DNA from: Nymphaea colorata
Taxonomy: Eukaryota; Streptophyta; Magnoliopsida; Nymphaeales; Nymphaeaceae
Length of the DNA: 10,000 nt
Assembly (NCBI RefSeq): GCF_008831285.2
Contig: NW_022205160.1
Location: 12,501-22,500 of the forward strand
Reading direction: 5' to 3'
Below are positions 1-6,617 of this stretch, one piece after another. A program made the position numbers and the translations under genes. Each line of letters begins with the position of its first letter. Position 1 is the stretch's first letter. The notes beneath the pieces are model-generated. The model did no database searches, was not told where the DNA came from, and worked only from the letters and a program-made list of their open reading frames with translations.

Positions 1-79
1 GGCCGTACCGATTCACTTTGTACATGTTTTATTTCAGCTTTTGCTCTTGTACCGGGACGGTTCAGGGGCGTCCCGAGTG

Positions 80-101
80 ACTTAGCCTTTATAAGCTAAG
101 T
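80..101 (+). promoter_or_regulatory. Candidate TATA box inside a perfect 7-base inverted repeat (5' LTR)
   Basis: TATAAG at 90-95 sits in the spacer of ACTTAGC (80-86) and GCTAAGT (95-101). It is the best TATA-like site I see in the LTR. If used, transcription would begin near 120-130, making a U3 of only ~140 bases and a very long R-U5. The copy in the 3' LTR is at 6714-6735. No experimental support, and TATA-like strings occur by chance. Confidence 0.35.
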
Positions 102-517
102 GATGGAACTTTTACCCTAAGTTTTTGCATAATGAAATAGAGTTTCTTCTCTCTCGCACGAGAGTTTGTTCCCATGGAGGCTGAGAAGCTTTCCCCCATG
201 AATGCCTGCAACTCCCTTCCTCTCTGAGAAGCCATTGGCCGGAGAAGACGCCGGAGTGCGGTCGGAAAGTCGAGCAACCAGAGGGCTGGCGCCGGAGGCC
301 AGCACCGGACGCTCGGCTGCGAGTTCTTCCTCTCCCATTTGCTGAAAACGGAGGTTCTGTGAAGCCCCTGGCCGGAACCGTGGAGAAGACGATCGGAGTG
401 CTGGTAGCTCGACCACGGAGCTGCTGTGAGGCTGCGTTCGTCAAGGGAGAGCAGCGGATGTGGCTGCGCTGGTTTCAGCAACGCCTTCCCTGCTGAAAAC
501 GACATCCGGCGGTCTTC

Positions 518-528
518 AAGAGGTAAGC
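518..528 (+). promoter_or_regulatory. Consensus 5' splice site in the 5' LTR (donor at 523)
   Basis: AAGAG|GTAAGC matches the plant donor consensus well, with the intron starting at 523. It lies ~430 bases after the candidate TATA box. Plausible partners are the acceptor-like sites ending at 2864 (CTTGTTTTCAG), 3400 (just before the ORF) and 5990. Removing 523-3400 would delete a ~2.9 kb leader with many upstream ATGs. The same site in the 3' LTR is at 7152-7162. Confidence 0.4.
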
Positions 529-913
529 CTTGATCTCCCACGGCTTCCTCTAGTTGTCCGTTCGTTCCAGAAGGTGGCTCTAACGCTGCTGACGCCGGAG
601 GTGCTTCTAACTCGTTTAGAATCCACCGAAGGTAGCTCGGGCGATTGTCGCTGGCTTGAAGAGTCGTCCGATCGGTTTTATTGATTGTGAGCAGCGCATT
701 CGGGCGGAATCCTTCCGTTCGTCTAACACTGTGAGCAGGGATTTAAATCGATGGGAGACTAAGTGATTTCTGTAGCATGTGTTTACTCTTGCTTCTGTAA
801 TGTTATTGCTGCGAGAAATCGAGGAGAAACGCAAAGGAATCGAAAGGAAAATGAAAAACGGAATAGCCTTCAACCGGTTTCTGGAAAACAGGCCCTGAAC
901 CCTGATAAAACGT

Positions 914-1108
914 AAATCTGAAGAAATACAGAGAGGGTTTTGACGATCCGATCTTCTGTGACTTTCCCCTCATCAATACGAAACCAACAAACCCGAAATG
1001 AGTCAAATCCGACCAGAAATGAGGGAGATATCGCAGTTTGAATAGCCTGGACTGTTTTCCCCAATTTTGCCGCCGACCAGTCCCTGGAAACCTGCAAATC
1101 TGAAGAAA
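914..1108 (+). repeat. Diverged direct repeat inside the LTR (spacing 182 bp)
   Basis: AAATCTGAAGAAA occurs at 914-926 and 1096-1108. The similarity continues loosely, each copy being followed by a CGACGATC block and a TG-rich/CCTTCC-type stretch. A third, weaker copy (GAATCTGAAAAAG) follows at about 1223. This suggests that part of the LTR grew by an old segmental duplication. The same arrangement is in the 3' LTR at 7548-7742. Confidence 0.45.
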
Positions 1109-1189
1109 ATGGTGTACAATCTCGACGATCGGCCACTGTGGTTGCCTTCCTAACATCCTTACGCACATTTCAAGCTAAGGAGGCCCCAA

Positions 1190-1203
1190 ATCCGACGTCG
1201 GAT
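1190..1203 (+). promoter_or_regulatory. 14-base perfect palindrome with GACGTC core
   Basis: ATCCGACGTCGGAT is its own reverse complement. The centre GACGTC contains the ACGT core bound by plant bZIP factors (C-box type). The copy in the 3' LTR is at 7824-7837. Whether it regulates the element is unknown; a 14-base perfect palindrome is unlikely by chance at any one site. Confidence 0.4.
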
Positions 1204-1711
1204 GACTGAGATATGATCGACGGCCTGAATCTGAAAAAGAACGGCGGTGGAATTCTGCAATCTCCGCCCGAACGGCGGCAGCGCCCCCATCTTCATTAGA
1301 ATTTGGGGAAAACCACCAAATCCGGTGATCTGACTATCCTCATTCGATCAATCCTGTTGTTCTTGATCTATTCCTGATATCTAATGCTCTGATTAACATT
1401 TTGATTGAATATGATCAACCGGAGAATCGATTGAAGCTCTGGAATCCTTCCTGCACCCGCCTGAGTGGATGAACACTGCTGCAGCGTCGCGTGCCTTCCA
1501 GGAGCTATCACCTGAGAGCGAATCTGAGCCGGGCCTCTTGAGAGTTCCTTCCTTGGTGTCTTAGGAGTCTCCCGGTGAAATTTGGCATTCATTGGACGAA
1601 GGAAATGACTGGAACGAGGATCTGAAGCCGAAGCTGTCTGAACCATTTCCTGTCGTCCTGAACAGAGCTCCACCTTGCGGCGTCCAGCTCCAAAACTGCT
1701 CAACGTCTTGC

Positions 1712-1759
1712 CCAAGGAGGTCTTGTTTGGGCCCAATCTTTTGGGCGTCCAAACCTTGG
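1712..1759 (+). repeat. Strong long hairpin in the 5' LTR
   Basis: Three stacked stems pair in order: CCAAGG (1712-1717) with CCTTGG (1754-1759), TTTGG (1726-1730) with CCAAA (1749-1753), and GCCCAA (1731-1736) with TTGGGC (1741-1746). The loop is TCTT, with a 2-base bulge at 1747-1748 and 8 unpaired bases at 1718-1725. That is 17 pairs in 48 bases, all Watson-Crick. The copy in the 3' LTR is at 8346-8393. Confidence 0.65.
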
Positions 1760-2326
1760 TGTATCAGCTCCCTTCAATCCAAATTTCAGGATTTTTGGGT
1801 GTCTGGATCAACGGGAATGAATTTTTGAAGACGGACTACTCTGGAACTCGCCTGCGTTCTGTTCTGTTCCTGAACAGAGCCTGTTGACTGTGACAGTTCG
1901 GCGCCTTCAGCCTTCAACGACTTGACCTTAGAGGGCTCCGATTGCAGTGATTTTTGGAGCGTCCCTTCATAATCATCAGAGGCAGCTACCCACCAAATTT
2001 CAGCTCAATCCGAGCTGTGGATGATTTTTAATGATTTTTGGAAGATCGGCAAAGCCTGAGAATCCAGAACCTTCACCAGAGAACCAGGGAGCTTAAGCTG
2101 TCCAGGACAGCGCGCGTGCTTCGGCGTCAATCGAAGCTTGCCTCACCCCTTCATCGTCTAGCTCCAGGGGTTTAATCCTCAATCTGGTGACGCCTCTCCA
2201 CCTTCGAAATACTGCTCTTAATCTTTGCCTTTGTCAGTGATTCGCTCGCCCTTGTTTGAAGTGCATTGTAGCCCAACGGTGGAAGGTGTTGCGGACAGCA
2301 GGGCCTAATCCATTGCAGCTACACCG

Positions 2327-2425
2327 GTTAGGAGACATAGCTTACGCCGGGCTAAGCGGCGCTTGCCTCCCCCTAAACTCAACAACGAACAGGGGTAAAA
2401 CGTTCTCACGGTGAAGTCTCCTAAC
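2327..2425 (+). repeat. Possible multibranch RNA fold closed by a 10-base perfect inverted repeat
   Basis: GTTAGGAGAC (2327-2336) pairs perfectly with GTCTCCTAAC (2416-2425). Inside are two smaller stems: GCTTA (2340-2344) with TAAGC (2353-2357), and CCCCT (2370-2374) with AGGGG (2391-2395). Together they make a three-way junction of about 100 bases. The copy in the 3' LTR is at 8960-9058. It is not a tRNA, and I know no named RNA family with this form. No covariation can be judged from one sequence. Confidence 0.45.
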
Positions 2426-2758
2426 GATGCTTGGGAATACTCCGTTTCCTTGCTATTTTCGACAGTAACCTTCTCTATTCATTTTCTGGAGTGTATTGCT
2501 GAGAAGGAGGAGCAGTCCAGCAACCGTGTGCTGAGCTGATCCCGGGAGAAGAAGGGTGTACGCTGTCACCTTGTCAGCGCTAGCTTCCCCCTACTTCATC
2601 ACAGCACTAGGGGTTCCAACGTTTCCAGCTAAGTGCAATCCCTTCTCCCGTCTTGAGTTGCTGAATTACAAAACAGTAACTATGCTGTCTATGTCTTGAG
2701 CAAGGAGGAGAGACCAACTTGAACGGGCACCTCGCTTGCGAAGACCGACGTGCTGATT

Positions 2759-2977
2759 ACCAAGGGGCTTTGGCCTTTGCCCTTGGTCGCTTGCTGAACT
2801 AGCTTCAGCCAGGTAGGCACCCGAATCACCCTATAGATTCGAGGGCGGGTGCACTTGTTTTCAGCCTTGCCTCCGGGCGTGTAGTGCTGGGGTTACCTCC
2901 AAAGCTCGATAGCTAAGGACACGAACCCGGACTACGGACCTTCCTAGGGTGCATGGTGATGGTTTGCACGTCCTAGG
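2759..2977 (+). repeat. Cluster of three hairpins in the right part of the 5' LTR
   Basis: Hairpin 1 is ACCAAGGG (2759-2766) with CCCTTGGT (2780-2787). Hairpin 2 is CGAATC (2822-2827) with GATTCG (2836-2841), and can be extended by GCACC (2817-2821) with GGTGC (2848-2852). Hairpin 3 is CCTAGGGTGCA (2943-2953) with TGCAC plus CCTAGG (2965-2977), an 11-pair stem with a 2-base bulge. Smaller ones follow at 3082-3095 and 3106-3133. The cluster lies next to the primer-binding site in the presumed U5. The 3' LTR copy is at 9392-9610. Confidence 0.5.
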
Positions 2978-3277
2978 GATTGTATGAATGGTTTGATACG
3001 AATGATGAATGCTGGATTGAGTGAGGAATGAGCTATTGTTGTACGCTACGCTTGTACGGCCTCGAACCCAACTTGTTGTAGTAGGTTCAGACCTAGTTTA
3101 GCAAAGGGTAAACCATTCCTTGTATCCTTACCCAAGGGCATTTGAGCTGGGATTGTGTCCAGCCGGGGTTGAAATTTTGTAAGGCCAAACTTGGGCCAGC
3201 TACATTACCACTAAGAGGTCTTGGGAGGTTACGTTCGTCGGCGGCTTTGAGGCGCTACAAGGGCGGATGTAACAGTT

Positions 3278-3289
3278 TGGTATCAGAGC
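3278..3289 (+). other. Primer-binding site, initiator tRNA-Met type
   Basis: TGGTATCAGAGC begins three bases after the LTR end. This 12-mer is complementary to the 3' end (including CCA) of plant initiator tRNA-Met, the commonest minus-strand primer of plant LTR retrotransposons. The match stops at base 3290. Its position fixes the orientation of the element and the LTR boundary. Confidence 0.95.
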
Positions 3290-3402
3290 GGCTTAGTGGG
3301 ATTTCTTGTTCAGTTTGGTTCAGCTAAGGCAGCATAGAGTCACGGTTTTGAGCAGCTTAGTCTTCTGAAATTCGATCTTGAAAGTGAGTTTCTATCGCAG
3401 CC
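3290..3402 (+). other. Internal leader before the ORF, with an acceptor-like site ending at 3400
   Basis: No ATG occurs between the LTR end and 3403, so the ORF start is the first ATG of the internal region. The last bases before it read TTTCTATCGCAG, a pyrimidine-rich stretch ending in CAG at 3398-3400, which fits a plant 3' splice site. Two weaker CAG sites follow T-rich stretches at about 3300-3325. If used, the 3400 site would put the start codon almost at the 5' end of an exon. Splicing is inference only. Confidence 0.45.
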
Positions 3403-6400
3403 ATGTGGCGCAAAGAGAAACAACCGGTTAGAGAAGTTGAGGAAACCGAAATAGTTGAGGAGGCAGCTACCGCTGCTCATGTAGAACCTCATCTCACACT
3501 TCCTTCAGCTGACTTAAGCACTTTAATAACATCTATACAGCAGCTTACAGCCCAGCAAGCGGCATTCATGAAAGAAACGCAAGTCATCCATGAACGATTA
3601 GCCCATAACCAAGAAGAAGAGCCCGCCTACGGGTACAGCTCATATGAGGAACAAAACTCATATAGTGATTCGGATGAGTATGAGCCATCTTACGCTAGTG
3701 AGGACTGCAATCCTATTGAGGAGATGGATGAAGAGGAAGGTGATGATCAACAAACCAATTCTGAGAGTTCCGATCAAGGAGATGAATACTCCAAAGCGAG
3801 CCAACATAGTGAGGATGAACGGTTGACTACCAATGAAATCGAGGATCAGTCAAGTGATGAATCTTGCAAAGAATGGGGAGACGACTATGGGGATCCATCC
3901 CCTAATGACCATTCCAGTTCTTCACCCCATGAGTATCGTGGGTTCACTTTGGCTAAAACAAGGTTGTATCACCCCCGAATCAGCAACTTCACGTTCGGGT
4001 ATGCAACTAGTAGTGGGACAACTCACAAGAGGGAATCCAACTATTGTGAACCACTACTGCCCTTAGTTGGTCATAATAGATTGCATAATTACAGCCCACA
4101 AAATTCAACGAACCCCTTGAGGTGTGGGCCAACGAAGGCAGCAAGCTTACAGCCCTCTACTGCCATTTCGCTTAAGTCAACCAGCAGCCATTCAAAGCCA
4201 AATAAAAATCAGAAAATCCACAACCGGGCAGATCAGCAAAAAGGGAACAAGCTGAAAGATATTTTGGCAACCTCAGATTTAGGAAGGAGGCCTAAGCCCC
4301 GAACAAGGAGCAACTTTGTAAATGGTCCTTCACTGAAAACAGAGAACCGAAATCAACAACTTTCAAAGGAACCATTGAAAGATCCCCTACCAGCAGCGTA
4401 TAATTTGCGGGAGGCAATAAGGAAGATTCAGTCCTCTACCAAACCCGATAAAATGCAGCAACAAAAAACGACCAGCAGTCGTGTTCCTGTTCGGAACAAG
4501 ATGCCAATTCCAGCAAGGCTTGAACCCGCTAAAAATGCTAACGTCTTGAGAATAAGTCCAGCCATGGTACGCAAGAAAGAACAGGTTGCTAAGGCACCCG
4601 AGGGAGCTAAGGTGGGTGATGATGGTACAGCCACCATTAGAGAGCAACCACCAGCCGAGAAGCCCCATTTCACTCTAACTGATGCGTTGACCATGATTAG
4701 ACGGATTGTAGCGAAGAATGACGAACTATTAGAGCAAATGTACTTCCAACGACAGAATGAGCAAAGAACCTTCCTAAGTGCGCCAGCTCATGGGCAAGGC
4801 AATGGCCCCCAACAAGAGCAGGCTGAGAATTCGGATAAATCGGATGAAGAGGATGAGGCTGTGGCAACCCGTGAGAAACCAACCGGTCAATTCCCGACTT
4901 CTAACGATAAAATTTCAGATTTATTAAAGGACCTGAAAACGGGTGAGCATCAAACTCTAGAAAGGCGAAATGAAAACATTAAGAATGCTGAAATCCATGA
5001 GGACAAAGAGCTCGCCCCTATGGACCACATTGAGGTAGCGGCAACCCTTTATGATCAGCTGGAATCAATACCATGGAGTACCTTCACAGCGAGTGAGGCA
5101 TCATCTAAGGAGGATGGCGATGACAACACAAATTTTTCAGCCCGTAAGAATGGGAACTGTGGCCAGCTAGAATGGGCAGATCTTGGGCAGAACGTGTTGA
5201 AGCAACTCCCAAACACCACCTTCGTTCTTAAGACCAATAATAGTCTTCACATGCCAACGTTTGCACATTATCTTAAGGCTGAAGTGCACCCACAAGTTAG
5301 GCTGATTTTTGACCATGGGAAGTCCATACAAGGGTCGGCAACAAAATGTTACAAGGAACTTCACAAGAGAATGGAGTCCCAACTTGGACGACTCCCGATC
5401 GATTATGGACCGTGCTACCCTCTACTATTGATAGGATGGTTCAAGGCCAAACTGGGAAACGAATTGGCAGCACTTGGAGAGCGTTGTAGGGCAAGGCCTA
5501 AGAGGCTTAAAGGCCAAGTCTATGATCGAGGAAGGTTGCATGGGGCAGCGATATTAAGTGACAACCCAAGACATCAAGACCAGCGAAGGACATTACTGGG
5601 GCTGTTGCAGCGGGATTATGGACCAGCTAGAAGCAAGGCCTCGCTGGATAAGAGTGGTCGGTTCACCCTAGGGGACTGCCAAGGTCGAGCTTGGGGACAA
5701 GCTCGTTCTAAGGGGGGTGGATCTGTTACAGGTCCGCCTAGGAGTTGGCCGAGGATTGCCAACGATGCCGCCGATGGCCGACCGGGTGACGAGACCAGCC
5801 AGCTACAACGCCGGGCGAGCGTCGGCCACGAGCGCCAAAGTGGGCCGGGCACGGCCGAAGGTGGCGCGGGCCAGCACGCCGTCGCGAGGCTGCCGAGAGA
5901 TGAGGGCGCCGAGCGCCCACGCCGAGCGGGGAAAGCACCCGCAGCCACTGACCCTGCTTCCTTTTGTTGTGAGGCTAACGTGTTTTGCAGGGTGCGGGAC
6001 CGGGACGCAAAGGAGGTTACCCATGGAGGGGCCACGGCTGCGGTTGCCGATGACGACGCCAAGAGCCCGAACGCGCCAGCCATCGCGGAGGAGAGCACGA
6101 GCGAGGGTACTACGCGGCCAAGGGAGGTTGATGAGATGACAGCCCCACACTCGACCCGTGCACTTACTCCGAGTGAGGCTAGCCCGTCGATTGGAGGACT
6201 TCATGCTAAAGCGCTTGGACACGGTGAGGCCACGCTGCCCACCCAAGCCAAGCCAGACGTACTCGAGCGGAGTGGGCTGGACTTAGCACGCGGGGCTCAG
6301 CTTGCTGGACACGACATGGAGACAGGGTGTTCTGGACAGAGACTGACGAGTTCTAGACTGTCAAACGGAGGACGCACGGACTGGACAGGAACAGGGGTCG

Positions 6401-6543
6401 TTCAGGCGTTCAGAACAGAGACAGAGCTGACAGACAGGACGGACAGCCACAGGACAGGCACAGAGGATGTCCTGACGTCCGGAACAGAGACAGTCCAGGA
6501 AACTGAGACGGGCAGATACGAAGGCCGTCTAGACCGAGTCTAG
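3403..6543 (+). CDS. 1046-aa retrotransposon ORF of unknown function, possibly a degenerate Gag-like protein with a fused non-Pol tail
   Basis: I do not recognise the protein family. ATG 3403 is the first ATG after the primer-binding site and has G at -3. Residues ~34-68 form a Leu/Gln-rich, probably helical segment like the oligomerising N-terminal part of some plant Gags. Residues ~71-165 are very acidic (about 35 Asp/Glu) with many Ser. Residues ~240-400 are basic and rich in Lys, Arg, Gln, Ser and Pro. Residues ~422-454 form a second amphipathic segment, and ~475-486 is a short acidic run. Residues ~588-745 look more globular (several Leu/Phe/Trp, Cys 649, 671 and 695). I see no CCHC knuckle, aspartic protease triad, reverse transcriptase YxDD or integrase motif. 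From residue ~760 onward, base composition and codon use change sharply, and the last ~80 residues are a Thr/Gly/Glu/Asp-rich translation of an ACAG repeat. The C-terminal third may therefore be open by chance rather than selected. No internal stop is present. Confidence 0.6.
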   Translation: MWRKEKQPVREVEETEIVEEAATAAHVEPHLTLPSADLSTLITSIQQLTAQQAAFMKETQVIHERLAHNQEEEPAYGYSSYEEQNSYSDSDEYEPSYASEDCNPIEEMDEEEGDDQQTNSESSDQGDEYSKASQHSEDERLTTNEIEDQSSDESCKEWGDDYGDPSPNDHSSSSPHEYRGFTLAKTRLYHPRISNFTFGYATSSGTTHKRESNYCEPLLPLVGHNRLHNYSPQNSTNPLRCGPTKAASLQPSTAISLKSTSSHSKPNKNQKIHNRADQQKGNKLKDILATSDLGRRPKPRTRSNFVNGPSLKTENRNQQLSKEPLKDPLPAAYNLREAIRKIQSSTKPDKMQQQKTTSSRVPVRNKMPIPARLEPAKNANVLRISPAMVRKKEQVAKAPEGAKVGDDGTATIREQPPAEKPHFTLTDALTMIRRIVAKNDELLEQMYFQRQNEQRTFLSAPAHGQGNGPQQEQAENSDKSDEEDEAVATREKPTGQFPTSNDKISDLLKDLKTGEHQTLERRNENIKNAEIHEDKELAPMDHIEVAATLYDQLESIPWSTFTASEASSKEDGDDNTNFSARKNGNCGQLEWADLGQNVLKQLPNTTFVLKTNNSLHMPTFAHYLKAEVHPQVRLIFDHGKSIQGSATKCYKELHKRMESQLGRLPIDYGPCYPLLLIGWFKAKLGNELAALGERCRARPKRLKGQVYDRGRLHGAAILSDNPRHQDQRRTLLGLLQRDYGPARSKASLDKSGRFTLGDCQGRAWGQARSKGGGSVTGPPRSWPRIANDAADGRPGDETSQLQRRASVGHERQSGPGTAEGGAGQHAVARLPRDEGAERPRRAGKAPAATDPASFCCEANVFCRVRDRDAKEVTHGGATAAVADDDAKSPNAPAIAEESTSEGTTRPREVDEMTAPHSTRALTPSEASPSIGGLHAKALGHGEATLPTQAKPDVLERSGLDLARGAQLAGHDMETGCSGQRLTSSRLSNGGRTDWTGTGVVQAFRTETELTDRTDSHRTGTEDVLTSGTETVQETETGRYEGRLDRV
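5683..5733 (+). pseudogene. Possible remnant of the C-terminal end of a Ty3-type polyprotein, in another frame than the long ORF
   Basis: Read in the frame starting at 5686 (GAG), this stretch gives ELGDKLVLRGVDLLQ. A Leu-x-Asp-Lys-(Leu/Val) stretch followed by a Gly-rich piece resembles the last residues of many plant Ty3 polyproteins after integrase, just before the 3' untranslated part. The main ORF reads the same bases as AWGQARSKGGGSVTG. The frame of the remnant is closed upstream by a TAG at 5670-5672. Inference: the element arose by internal deletion of an autonomous parent that kept only the extreme 3' end of pol. The match is short and from memory of the general pattern; low confidence. 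Confidence 0.3.
5740..6320 (+). other. GC-rich block with different composition; possible captured host sequence or parental 3' untranslated region
   Basis: Composition changes abruptly near 5740. For example, bases 5761-5820 are 70% G+C (42 of 60), against 43% (26 of 60) at 3661-3720. All frames become long and open, as expected for GC-rich DNA, including a 140-codon frame at 5717-6139 and a 160-codon frame on the opposite strand at 5616-6098. None shows a domain I recognise; the peptides are Ala/Arg/Pro-rich. A T-rich stretch ending in a good splice acceptor (5990) interrupts the block. This could be a fragment of a host gene taken up by the element, or simply a long 3' untranslated region. 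Confidence 0.4.
5958..5990 (+). promoter_or_regulatory. Candidate 3' splice site (acceptor) at 5990
   Basis: A T-rich stretch (5958-5990) ending in TGTTTTGCAG|GG stands out in GC-rich surroundings. A branch-point-like CTAAC lies at 5975-5979, closer to the AG than usual (12 bases). The context fits a plant intron end. It could be the end of an intron in captured gene sequence, or an acceptor for a donor upstream such as 523. No obvious GTAAG donor lies just upstream in the block. Confidence 0.4.
6322..6495 (+). repeat. ACAG-rich degenerate short repeat
   Basis: I count 14 ACAG tetramers in about 174 bases, often as GGACAG, GACAGA or GAACAGAGACAG. The last appears twice (about 6412 and 6482). 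The + strand is poor in T. The ORF runs through it, giving Thr/Gly/Glu/Asp-rich peptide without domain character. It lies about 90 bases before the polypurine tract, so it belongs to the 3' non-coding type of region seen in Ty3 elements. It may have grown by slippage. Confidence 0.6.
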
Positions 6544-6545
6544 AC
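6527..6545 (+). repeat. Two copies of an 8-base palindrome spanning the ORF stop codon
   Basis: GTCTAGAC occurs at 6527-6534 and again at 6538-6545, three bases apart; each is its own reverse complement. The TAG at 6541-6543 that ends the long ORF lies in the second copy. A related TCTAGACT lies at 6352-6359. The pair can form a hairpin or be read as a short tandem repeat. Function unknown. Confidence 0.7.
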
Positions 6546-6586
6546 GAAGTGGGTTAGGACCCAAGCGAGGCATCGAGGCAGCACCC

Positions 6587-6602
6587 AGGAGCGGAAGGGA
6601 GA
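6587..6602 (+). other. Polypurine tract (plus-strand primer site)
   Basis: Sixteen bases with a single pyrimidine (C at 6592); the uninterrupted core is GGAAGGGAGA at 6593-6602. This is where the RNase H-resistant primer for plus-strand synthesis is expected. It lies 15 bases before the proposed LTR start, which is more than the usual few bases. Either the true LTR start is further left than 6618 or the primer is a less obvious purine stretch nearer to it. Confidence 0.6.
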
Positions 6603-6617
6603 CCCGAGTTGGAGTCT

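Larger units (their letters stand above)
1..3274 (+). repeat. 5' long terminal repeat (left end cut by window edge)
   Basis: Bases 1-3274 match 6635-9907 apart from one extra C in the run at 2249-2251. The right boundary is set by the CA at 3273-3274 (TGTAACA), three bases before the primer-binding site; the right-hand copy diverges from it a few bases later. The left boundary is outside the window; the right copy implies about 17 more bases and a full length near 3.29 kb. No convincing protein gene is present: open frames are short, are the same in both copies and show no recognisable domain. The LTR should carry promoter, transcript start and polyadenylation signals. A TATA-like site sits at 90-95, but I see no AATAAA. 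Many inverted repeats occur, mostly in the right half. Confidence 0.95.

Noticed and set aside
89-541. 150-codon frame on the - strand of the LTR, present again at 6723-7175
   Set aside because: It is duplicated only because the LTR is duplicated, it runs against the element's transcription, and it has no recognisable domain or gene context.
460-684. 74-codon + strand frame in the LTR (and 7094-7318)
   Set aside because: It begins with GTG rather than ATG, crosses the candidate splice donor at 523 and has no domain; a plant gene would not be expected to start this way.
803-1168. 121- and 98-codon - strand frames in the LTR (and the 3' copies)
   Set aside because: Overlapping frames of similar length on the same DNA without domain features; chance open frames.
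2327-2425. tRNA or other known non-coding RNA gene
   Set aside because: The fold lacks tRNA arms, anticodon and A/B boxes; it is reported only as a possible structured element.
5958-6000. Cys-rich stretch in the ORF (residues ~853-865) as a zinc knuckle
   Set aside because: The Cys spacing does not fit CX2CX4HX4C, and the DNA there looks like an intron end.
5616-6098. 160-codon - strand frame and 140-codon + frame (5717-6139) in the GC-rich block
   Set aside because: High G+C removes stops in all frames. The peptides are Ala/Arg/Pro/Ser-rich without domains, so they are not called as genes, although the block may hold captured exon pieces.
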